Positions 56,604 through 64,000 of a stretch of DNA of 64,000 bases are shown here, piece after piece. This DNA is from an uncultured Bacilli bacterium (lineage in GTDB: Bacteria; Bacillota_I; Bacilli_A; RF39; UBA660), in the NCBI GenBank assembly GCA_934098525.1, contig CAKONZ010000001.1, positions 108,170 through 172,169 on the forward strand, read 5' to 3'. Position numbers and translations under genes: made by a program. The number at the start of each line of letters is the position of its first letter. The first letter of the stretch is position 1. The notes under the pieces are model-generated. The model searched no databases and was not told where the DNA came from. It worked only from the letters and a program-made list of their open reading frames with translations.

Positions 56604-59177
56604 CTACTTTTCTAATATGTTATACCATTTTTTTAGGACTTCATCTTTACTAAATTTATTGGCTGTTATTATAGCATTTTCAGACATTTTTTTTCTTAAG
56701 TTGAAGTCATTTAATAGTTTTTTACATTTTTTTAAATATTCTTTTTCATTTCTATCATTTATTATATAACCATTTTTGTTATTTTCAATTATGTCTGATA
56801 TTCCACTTGGTAGTTCATATGCTATACAAGGGATACCATAACTCATGGCTTCTAATAATACCATTGGAAGACCTTCTGATATTGACATCATTAAGAATAG
56901 ACTTGAATCTAACATATATTCTTCTATCTTCTCTTTTGGTAAGAAACCTGTGAATTTTATATTTTCTTTATATTTTGACTTTGATGCTTGTTCTTTTAGT
57001 GAGTTCATTTCTTTACCATCGCCAATAATAGTTAGGTTTGCTTCTTTATCATTTAGTTGGTTAAATAAGTCTATTATTTCATTAACTCTTTTACCAAAAT
57101 CTAATCTATAAACTGCTAAAATATTTTTATTTTTTAAATTAGATGTTTTAGTTGGTATGTATGTTAACATATTTGGCACTACTAATACTTTGGTATGAGT
57201 GTTGTTCTTTAGAAACTTTTTATAATCGTTTGCTAGATTAGTTGTTAGTGCCATTAGATATTCGATGTTATTATAGTGGTTTTTAATTGTACTGATGTAT
57301 TTTCTTTCGTTATTGTGATGTCTATGCTCTTGAACAATTTTTATTGTACCAATTTTTCCATAATTATTTAGAATAGTACTGAATTCCATTCTTGTAGATA
57401 CTATATATTTTGAGTTACAATTTTTTATTGATTTCTTTATATCATGTTTTTTTCTATATAATATATTTATTGATTTTATTCCTTCTTTAATAGTTTTTCC
57501 TATTTTTAATTCTTTAATTGAATTTAAGAATTCTTCTTTATTAGGTTCACCATCGTATAGATATTTAACTTTTATATTTTTATTTAGATTTTTTGTAATT
57601 TCTTTTTTCATTTTATAGAAAGAAATTATTTCTATTTTGTATTTATCAGATAAGGCATTAGCAGTATTAACTGTTGCACTTTCTATTCCACCATAACCTA
57701 AGTGTAACATTAAAAATGTGATTTTTTCTTGATCAAAGTTTTTTGATTTGTATTCTTCATTTATATATATTTTGCATTTTAGCATAATAATTAATAAGAC
57801 TAAGAATATTGAGAAGTTTGTGTAAATATAAGTATAACCTGCATATATACTAATACAGAAAAATATACCTAATCCTGCATATAGTAAGTATGTTTCTAAG
57901 TCATTGTTTTTGATATTTTTTAGCATATATATTGTACTTTTTATAAATTCTTTTAGTGGAATAAATAAGAAGCAGATAAATCCTAGTATTCCAAAGCTAA
58001 ATAAGGCCATAAAGAAGTCACTTTCAATTGATAAGTTGTCTGCTTGTACAAGGTATCCTATACCAAATATTTTATATTTTAGACTTGATTGTTCAAAGAT
58101 TTTGTAGGAATAGAAGAATTCTTTTGCTCTCATGTTAGAAGGATGGATTTTTTTTGCTTTATATAACTTCATAAGATAATTACTTGCTTCTATTCTCCAT
58201 TGTCTATATTTTAAAATTTCTTCTATGTTTTTATTCGGGTGTTTTTTTATTATGTCGTCTATGCTGTAGACATTTTTTATTCCATTTATGTTGTCTTTTA
58301 AATAGTCATCAACATCTATACTTGCTACATATTTATTTAATTCAGTATTGAAATATACTGGTGTTAGTTTATAGGCTAATATCATTCCTATTAAGCATAT
58401 AAAAACAAATATTAGGTTAAATAGATTCAATTTATAATGCTTAGTAAATATTTTATTAAAAATTGATATAGCTATATAAATAAATAGTAATAATACTGTA
58501 ATAATGTATGGTACTTTAGTTCCTAATAATGAAACAGTTATAATAATTGGTAATAATAGTATTACTCTTATATACCATTTGTTTCTTGGTTTTAATATAA
58601 AATATATTAGTGATGGAAACATAATTGAAATTGTATGCCCTAGTATTTGTCCGGAATCATTCCATCCTTTATATCCTTTTTTATTTTTGTCAGCATATTC
58701 GTAAGTCATTCCTGATGTGTTTGTTAAGACAGAAATAATAAGTAATATACAATATATTAAAAATGTAATAGTAATTGTTTTTTTTATGTTTAATAATAAA
58801 TATTTTTTGTCTTCACATCTTTGATAAATTGTATAGTATATGATAAAACATCCAATCATATAGATAATATTTATCATATATCTTAATTCATGTAAAATTA
58901 CTGTATTGCTAGCAAACAAGTCTTTTAATATTAGTACATGACCAATTATAAGAATTAGAAATAAAAAAGCATATAGAAACCAACTTTTTTTATTATTAGA
59001 ATATTTAAAGAATATATAAGCCATCATTCCAAATACAAATAATGGTTTAATGTAAGTTGATATACCAAATGGTATAATATGCTCTATATATAGGTTTGAT
59101 AAGATATCTAAAAAAGGTTGTAATATGATAAAAACTGACATTATTTTTGATATATTTTTAAAGTTATTATCTTTCAT
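56604..59177 (-). CDS. O-antigen-ligase-type membrane protein fused to a GT4 glycosyltransferase
   Basis: 857 residues. Residues 1-470 have about a dozen transmembrane helices with a large outside loop (about 285-400), the layout of Wzy/WaaL polymerases and ligases. From about 485 a GT-B glycosyltransferase begins: LMLHLGYGGIESATVNTANAL, KIVQEHRHHNNERKYIS, NILAVYRLDFGKRVNEIID, LTIIGDGKEMNSL and SEGLPMVLLEAMSYGIPCIAYELPSGISDII, with the EGLPMVLLEA donor-site motif of family 4. One continuous frame, so a true fusion: polymerisation or ligation joined to sugar addition. Starts inside the stop of its upstream neighbour (TAATG). Confidence 0.87.
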   Translation of the reverse strand: MKDNNFKNISKIMSVFIILQPFLDILSNLYIEHIIPFGISTYIKPLFVFGMMAYIFFKYSNNKKSWFLYAFLFLILIIGHVLILKDLFASNTVILHELRYMINIIYMIGCFIIYYTIYQRCEDKKYLLLNIKKTITITFLIYCILLIISVLTNTSGMTYEYADKNKKGYKGWNDSGQILGHTISIMFPSLIYFILKPRNKWYIRVILLLPIIITVSLLGTKVPYIITVLLLFIYIAISIFNKIFTKHYKLNLFNLIFVFICLIGMILAYKLTPVYFNTELNKYVASIDVDDYLKDNINGIKNVYSIDDIIKKHPNKNIEEILKYRQWRIEASNYLMKLYKAKKIHPSNMRAKEFFYSYKIFEQSSLKYKIFGIGYLVQADNLSIESDFFMALFSFGILGFICFLFIPLKEFIKSTIYMLKNIKNNDLETYLLYAGLGIFFCISIYAGYTYIYTNFSIFLVLLIIMLKCKIYINEEYKSKNFDQEKITFLMLHLGYGGIESATVNTANALSDKYKIEIISFYKMKKEITKNLNKNIKVKYLYDGEPNKEEFLNSIKELKIGKTIKEGIKSINILYRKKHDIKKSIKNCNSKYIVSTRMEFSTILNNYGKIGTIKIVQEHRHHNNERKYISTIKNHYNNIEYLMALTTNLANDYKKFLKNNTHTKVLVVPNMLTYIPTKTSNLKNKNILAVYRLDFGKRVNEIIDLFNQLNDKEANLTIIGDGKEMNSLKEQASKSKYKENIKFTGFLPKEKIEEYMLDSSLFLMMSISEGLPMVLLEAMSYGIPCIAYELPSGISDIIENNKNGYIINDRNEKEYLKKCKKLLNDFNLRKKMSENAIITANKFSKDEVLKKWYNILEK

Positions 59178-60265
59178 TATTTATGCACTTCCTCATCGAT
59201 AAGTTTTAATGTTTCTTTTACTATTTCTTCATTATCTCCTTTATAATTTAACATATTTTTATCTAAATAAGCAAATTTTTTTGGGTCATCAAGAATTTCT
59301 TTCATTTTATATTTAATATCTTCATCATTATTTTTTACTATTATTCCATATTTTCCGTTTTCTAATATTTCTCTTGGTCCAGTTATATCAGTAGTTAGTA
59401 TTTTTGTTTTTAATAGTAATGATTCTTTAATTACTATACCATATCCTTCCATATAACTTGATAATACAAAGAAATCAGCGTTTTTTATATATGGGTATGG
59501 ATTAGTTTGGAGTCCTAATAATTCAATTTTATCAGAAACATCATTTTCTTTTACCATGTTGCTTATTTTTGATAAGTTCGGACCATCTCCAATTAGTTGT
59601 ATCTTAAATTCATATCCTAGATTTTTTAGGTACTTGGCAGCCATCACTAAACGATCTTGTCTTTTTTGATCTCTCATTTTAGCTACATTTACAAAGGTAA
59701 ATACTTTGTTATTTACTTTGAATTCTTTTGATTTTTCTATTATTTCTTGTTCGTTTATATAGTTATATATTACTTTTACTTTACTTTCATCTATATTGTA
59801 TTTATTACAGAATTCTTTTTTAGCATCTTTTGAAACACATATAACTTTATCTACGTTACTATATGTGTGTTTTATTTCTTTGGTAGATATACCTATGTCA
59901 AATTTAGATACGTCATTGTGAATCCATGCTATTTTTTTAATTTGTTTTTTTATGTCCGCTACCCATGTACCACATCTACCTTCCATATACCCAAAAGCTG
60001 CAAAATAGTCTTTTGAATTAGCTATTTTATTAATTTTTATTTTTCTATATAGTGGTATAAATCTAAATAATAAGTAGCTAAAAATATTTTCTTTTAGTTT
60101 GTGGACAGTAACAGATTTAGGAATTGAGTTCATAAGTGATCCGATAGGATTTATTAAATATAAATCAATTTCACAATAGTCTTTTAAATAATTTAATGTA
60201 TCTACTAAAGCTTTTTCTGCTCCACCCATCTCCATTGTGTATCCAAAAACCAATAATTTTTTCAT
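59177..60265 (-). CDS. Family 4 glycosyltransferase
   Basis: 362 residues. GT-B fold: MEMGGAEKALVDTLNYL (acceptor-side Gly-rich loop), AWIHNDVSKF, VICVSKDAKKEFCNKYNI, VKVIYNYIN, FTFVNVAKMRDQKRQDRLV and YMEGYGIVIKESLLLKTKIL with the E-x7-E motif. Retaining transfer from a nucleotide sugar to the lipid-linked repeat unit in the cytoplasm; sugar unknown. One-base overlap downstream; the GT2 gene lies 4 bases upstream. Confidence 0.92.
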   Translation of the reverse strand: MKKLLVFGYTMEMGGAEKALVDTLNYLKDYCEIDLYLINPIGSLMNSIPKSVTVHKLKENIFSYLLFRFIPLYRKIKINKIANSKDYFAAFGYMEGRCGTWVADIKKQIKKIAWIHNDVSKFDIGISTKEIKHTYSNVDKVICVSKDAKKEFCNKYNIDESKVKVIYNYINEQEIIEKSKEFKVNNKVFTFVNVAKMRDQKRQDRLVMAAKYLKNLGYEFKIQLIGDGPNLSKISNMVKENDVSDKIELLGLQTNPYPYIKNADFFVLSSYMEGYGIVIKESLLLKTKILTTDITGPREILENGKYGIIVKNNDEDIKYKMKEILDDPKKFAYLDKNMLNYKGDNEEIVKETLKLIDEEVHK

Positions 60266-60269
60266 AAAA

Positions 60270-61130
60270 TCACTTCCTAATCCAAGATATAATTAGTGTT
60301 GGTATATATAATATTAAAATTTTAAATTTAGCTTCATGTTCTTGATATATTTTTTTAAAACTTAATTTAGAATATATACTAAATAAGATGTATCCATATA
60401 CTGTGTATAGACTTTTGTTGTATTTATAAAGTTCTTTAAAGTATAAAGCATTACTTTTAGGATTTTTCTTTACTAAGTTAAAATAGTTAGATGAATATCC
60501 TGAGTCTAAGTATTCTTTGTATGCTACAACTTTATTTTTACAGATAAAGTTGTATTTTTCTGATATTCTATTATAAATTAATGCTTCTGGAACAAATTTT
60601 TCTTTTTCTATTAATGGGAATGGATATTTTTGAGCTATTTTTGTGTATAGTACAATCATTTTATCCCCTTTTACTCCTAGTTTGTTGTAGATGTTATAGT
60701 AAGATTCAATTAAATCATCAGAGGGAAAAGCACTACCAATTAGTTTTTTTCTATCTTTTTTATCATTTTGGTTATACATAATTCCACATATTTTTTTGTT
60801 ATTTTTTATATTTTTGAAATCTTTTTCAATATTTTCAATGGCAAATTCATCTAAAATATCATCAGAATCTATACATAAAAAGATGTCTGCTTTTGCTTCT
60901 TTTAAGCCAAGATTATACGCTGATTGTTTACCACCATTTTCTTTATAAAGATATCTTATATTAATTTGTTTTTCTTTGATTAATTCAGAAATATATTTGT
61001 CTGTATTATCACTAGATCCATCATCTACTATTAACCATTCAAAATCTTTATTGGTTTGTTTTTTTAAAGATTCGTATAAGTCTTTTAATTCTTTTTTTCT
61101 ATTATAACTTGGTGTAAAAACTGTAATCAT
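60270..61130 (-). CDS. Family 2 glycosyltransferase
   Basis: 286 residues. GT-A domain: TVFTPSYNRKKELKDLYESL, WLIVDDGSSDNTDKYI, ENGGKQSAYNLGLKEAKADI and the metal-binding IDSDDILDEFA. The C-terminal third is variable with a hydrophobic end (ILILYIPTLIISWI) that may sit on the membrane. Inverting; sugar unknown. Overlaps the next upstream gene by 4 bases. Confidence 0.92.
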   Translation of the reverse strand: MITVFTPSYNRKKELKDLYESLKKQTNKDFEWLIVDDGSSDNTDKYISELIKEKQINIRYLYKENGGKQSAYNLGLKEAKADIFLCIDSDDILDEFAIENIEKDFKNIKNNKKICGIMYNQNDKKDRKKLIGSAFPSDDLIESYYNIYNKLGVKGDKMIVLYTKIAQKYPFPLIEKEKFVPEALIYNRISEKYNFICKNKVVAYKEYLDSGYSSNYFNLVKKNPKSNALYFKELYKYNKSLYTVYGYILFSIYSKLSFKKIYQEHEAKFKILILYIPTLIISWIRK

Positions 61131-62146
61131 TTTAGCCTCCTAATAACAAAAACTATTTTTCTTAACTTAAAGAAGATATTAAGTTTTGTAAAAGATTTGT
61201 TTTTTATGTATTGTAGTATTTTTCTTTTTTGAAAATTAATTAATGATAAGTTTGTTGTATTTAATATATTTATAAAATCATTATTATTAGCAAGTTTTTT
61301 ACATAATATGATAGTATTTTCATTGGTATATAAATAGTGTTTAAATATAAAGTCAGAAATAGCATTTAAATTATTTATATTTATATTTGTTATGTTTGTT
61401 TTATTGTCTAATTTTTTATTTTTTATTATGTCTTTTATAATTTTATTGGTTTCTATGACATTAAATATATTTCTTTCATAATTTTGGTTAGAGTTAGTTG
61501 CACTATTTTCATTGAACATAATTGTATATAGTGTATCTTTACATATATAAAGTGATTTTGTTGTTGTTAGTAGTTCTATATAGAAAACAACATCTTCCAT
61601 CATGTGAATATTAGTAGGAAAAGATATATTTTTTATTATGTCTTTTTTTATTAATAAGAGACAACAAAAGCAAGGAATACTACCTTTTAGAGCAGATGGT
61701 ATAATTATGTTTTCTATTTCTTTTTTTGAGTATTTTTGATTACAATATGTAGATAGATTTCCTGTTTCTATTAACCTGTTTCTTTCATTTATTACTTCAT
61801 AATTACATCTTACTATGTCAACATTATATTTTTCTATATAGTTAACCATTGTTTCTATGAAGTTTTCTTTATAAAGATCATCAGCATCTATAAAAGTTAT
61901 ATAATCTCCAGTAGCGTTTTTAATACCAATGTTTCTGGTATCTGAGACTCCAGAGTTCTTTTTGTCGATGATTTTTATTCTTTTGTCATTATAACTTTTT
62001 AAAATACTTAAGGTTTTATCTGTACTACCATCATTAAGACATATTAGTTCTATGTTTTTATATGTTTGGTTAATAATAGAGTCAATACATCTATTTAAAT
62101 ACTTTTCCCCATTATATATAGGTAAAATGATACTAACTTTTTTCAT
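61127..62146 (-). CDS. Family 2 glycosyltransferase
   Basis: 339 residues, AAGGAGAACAC site. GT-A domain: VSIILPIYNGEKYLNRCIDSI, LICLNDGSTDKT, GVSDTRNIGIKNATGDYITFIDADD, then the EPS-type EDVVFYIELL segment that carries the catalytic acid (MMEDVVFY). Asn/Ile-rich C-terminal part. It and the 62168 gene are similar in their N-terminal halves, as expected for successive sugar-adding enzymes. Confidence 0.92.
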   Translation of the reverse strand: MKKVSIILPIYNGEKYLNRCIDSIINQTYKNIELICLNDGSTDKTLSILKSYNDKRIKIIDKKNSGVSDTRNIGIKNATGDYITFIDADDLYKENFIETMVNYIEKYNVDIVRCNYEVINERNRLIETGNLSTYCNQKYSKKEIENIIIPSALKGSIPCFCCLLLIKKDIIKNISFPTNIHMMEDVVFYIELLTTTKSLYICKDTLYTIMFNENSATNSNQNYERNIFNVIETNKIIKDIIKNKKLDNKTNITNININNLNAISDFIFKHYLYTNENTIILCKKLANNNDFINILNTTNLSLINFQKRKILQYIKNKSFTKLNIFFKLRKIVFVIRRLK

Positions 62147-62167
62147 TGTGTTCTCCTTATTATTGGA

Positions 62168-63112
62168 TTATTTGCAAAATATATTAATATATAAATCAAT
62201 GCTAACTGTAGCAATTATTTTTTTTATTAATTTTTTATAATTATATACATATATTCTTTTAGATACTTTTCTTTTTTTTAGTTCTTTTTTATATTTTATA
62301 TATTCTTCATTATTTAAATATTTTCCTTTATAAATAATGCTTTCTGTTAAATAACAAAGTAGTTTTTTATATATTTTTTCATCTTTATAATTATTAATAA
62401 AATTATCATAATGAGATAAAATATCTTTGAATTTTTGTTTTTCTATTTTTTCATTTTTATTGTTTATTATACTGTTGTTTCTTTGAAGATAATTATAACC
62501 ATTATAATTAATCCAAGACATGTTTTTTGATTTACATATAATTAATGGTGTTAAACCAAAGTCTTCATGAAGTTTTCCTTTTTCATATTTGAAGTTGTTA
62601 TTTTTAAAGAAATTTAAATTATAACAATAGAAACATGCTGCTTCTAAAAATTTAGTGTTTATTAATTGTTCTATTAAATCAACTGATTTTTCATTTGTAT
62701 AATTTGCTTCGTTTGATTTAAATTTAATTTTGTAATTTTCATCTACTACATTTAAACCAAATCTAACTATGTCTACTTTTGCTAATTGTAATGATTCATT
62801 TAGTTTTTCTAATAATAATGGTTCAATATAATCATCACTATCTATAAATAATAAGTAGTCTCCACATGCTTTTTCTACACCAAAGTTTCTAGCATCTGAT
62901 AGACCACCATTTTGTTTGTGTATTACTTTTATTTTTTTATTTTTCTTTAAATATTCATCACAAATATCTTTAGATCCATCATTAGAACCATCATCTACAA
63001 TAATTAGTTCAAAATTTTTATAGGTTTGATTTAGAATACTATTTAAACATTTTTCTAGGTATTGTTTTACATTATATACTGGTACAACAATAGAAAATTT
63101 TATATTATCCAT
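62168..63112 (-). CDS. Family 2 glycosyltransferase
   Basis: 314 residues, AAGGAGGAGAA site. FSIVVPVYNVKQYLEKCLNSI, IIVDDGSNDGSKDI, GGLSDARNFGVEKACGDY, IDSDDYIEP and KLHEDFGLTPLI with the catalytic-acid ED. The C-terminus is basic and variable. Overlaps the GT32 gene upstream by 8 bases. Confidence 0.92.
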   Translation of the reverse strand: MDNIKFSIVVPVYNVKQYLEKCLNSILNQTYKNFELIIVDDGSNDGSKDICDEYLKKNKKIKVIHKQNGGLSDARNFGVEKACGDYLLFIDSDDYIEPLLLEKLNESLQLAKVDIVRFGLNVVDENYKIKFKSNEANYTNEKSVDLIEQLINTKFLEAACFYCYNLNFFKNNNFKYEKGKLHEDFGLTPLIICKSKNMSWINYNGYNYLQRNNSIINNKNEKIEKQKFKDILSHYDNFINNYKDEKIYKKLLCYLTESIIYKGKYLNNEEYIKYKKELKKRKVSKRIYVYNYKKLIKKIIATVSIDLYINIFCK

Positions 63113-63917
63113 TTCTCCTCCTTATTTTGTTTATTACTAGTTTAGGATGAATTAACGCTCTAAGGGGTAATAAAATTATTCTTTTAATTTTGGCTAATTT
63201 TAAATATCTTTCATATTTTTTATTTCCTAAATCATTACCGTATTTTTCTATATAAAATTTCTTTTTAGCGATTTGTTTTTTTTCAGTATCAGTGTGCCAA
63301 GAACCATTGAAATAATGGATAGTATATGTATTTTTTGTAATAAGCAACTTACCTGTATTCCAATCTTTAGGACAAAAATAATCATATGGATAAAATACTA
63401 CATCTCCTAGGTCTTGATAAGAAGAAATTAAATTAAGATCATAGTTTTCTTTAGTTGTATTGGTATTTCTAACTACATTGGTTGTTAAGTCAAAGTTACC
63501 ATTTGGTTTTATAAAATGAATGTTTTCATAATCTTTTAATAACTTTTTAATCCATTTGTTTTTTGGTTCTGAAGCCATTATACCAGTAGTTATAAAGTTG
63601 TTGTTTTCAAATCCTGAAAATGCTTTGTTATTAAGAAACTCATCTAAATTTTTTATTACTTCAACATCTGTATCCATATAGATACCACCATGATCATATA
63701 ATACTTTTAATCTAATGTAATCAGAGGCAAAAGCATATTTTTTATTTTGGTAAGCTTCTTTTAAATAAGTATTACTATTAATATCAAAATTATCTTCATT
63801 CCATTCAATTATTTCATAATCTTTTAAATATTTTTTCCAAGAGGCTATACATTTATTAGTTAATTCTGATTTTTCTCCTCTTCCTAACCATATATAATGA
63901 ATTTTTTTAGGTATCAT
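63105..63917 (-). CDS. Family 32-type (Och1-like) capsular glycosyltransferase
   Basis: 270 residues. MIPKKIHYIWLGRGEKSELT, NKKYAFASDYIRLKVLYDHGGIYMDTDVEV with the DxD motif (Asp-Thr-Asp), ITTGIMASEPKN and the C-terminal THYFNGSW-type IHYFNGSWH. Family members add mannose, galactose or other hexoses to capsule repeat units. GAGGACAAT site. First gene of the cluster within this window; more cluster genes may lie beyond 64000. Confidence 0.92.
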   Translation of the reverse strand: MIPKKIHYIWLGRGEKSELTNKCIASWKKYLKDYEIIEWNEDNFDINSNTYLKEAYQNKKYAFASDYIRLKVLYDHGGIYMDTDVEVIKNLDEFLNNKAFSGFENNNFITTGIMASEPKNKWIKKLLKDYENIHFIKPNGNFDLTTNVVRNTNTTKENYDLNLISSYQDLGDVVFYPYDYFCPKDWNTGKLLITKNTYTIHYFNGSWHTDTEKKQIAKKKFYIEKYGNDLGNKKYERYLKLAKIKRIILLPLRALIHPKLVINKIRRRNG

Positions 63918-64000
63918 ATTGTCCTCGTATAATCAATCTTATAGAAATATTAATCTATTTGATTGATCCCTTTCTATTTATATTTTTTGATATATTGTAC

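Noticed and set aside
63918..64000. A further gene or promoter at the right edge
   Set aside because: Only 83 AT-rich bases, with no convincing promoter or reading frame; the region upstream is outside the window.

Overview
This is an AT-rich window from a low-GC Gram-positive genome. The standard bacterial code fits: Trp is TGG, and mutM ends in TGA directly after its zinc finger. Endospore genes are spread through it (spoIIP, gpr, two CotY/CotZ-like coat genes, yunB, a yutH-like gene, an orphan KinB-like kinase). Ribonucleotide reduction is of the oxygen-sensitive class III type, and chaperone control is by HrcA/CIRCE. Together these suggest an anaerobic, spore-forming, genome-reduced member of the Bacilli, probably one of the uncultured gut lineages near Mollicutes and Erysipelotrichia. 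The lineage is an inference. Most genes lie on the minus strand.

1-16 kb: the 3' part of pepF is cut by the window edge. Next comes hrcA-grpE-dnaK behind a consensus promoter with two CIRCE operators, then fmt, the sporulation run gpr-spoIIP-small membrane protein, rpsT, a transglutaminase-like protein, mutL-miaA behind a lone pseudopilin, an M29 aminopeptidase, a Tyr/Pro-rich coat-like protein and a class B-type sortase.

16-30 kb: a probable sortase substrate, a sensor kinase with tandem Spo0A-like boxes, a membrane-anchored EIIB-like protein without its cysteine, the tandem coat genes, a SEDS protein, ten tRNA genes, and a block resembling the Bacillus yut/yun region (S1 protein, Nfu, YutH-like, YutD, YunB). 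Ferredoxin and rluB follow.

30-49 kb: housekeeping and envelope genes (DacF-like, mutM, CDF transporter, polA, rny, tagO, a zinc dehydrogenase). A four-gene class III ribonucleotide reductase operon follows: a degenerate NrdD paralogue, nrdG, an nrdD fused to a redoxin, and trxB. Then sua5 and a second SEDS gene (ftsW).

49-64 kb: a surface region. A cohesin-type anchored protein and a dockerin-bearing secreted protein are adjacent. A BY-kinase exopolysaccharide control operon (wzz-like, cpsD, cpsB) runs straight into a sortase and a membrane protein. It is preceded by a polysaccharide assembly cluster: five separate glycosyltransferase genes or fusions, one joined to an O-antigen-ligase-type membrane domain, a chimeric gene remnant, and a VanZ-like protein.

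The most unusual items are the inactive-looking NrdD paralogue heading the nrd operon, the cohesin/dockerin pair, the sortase inside the EPS operon, and the tandem Spo0A-like boxes beside the kinase.
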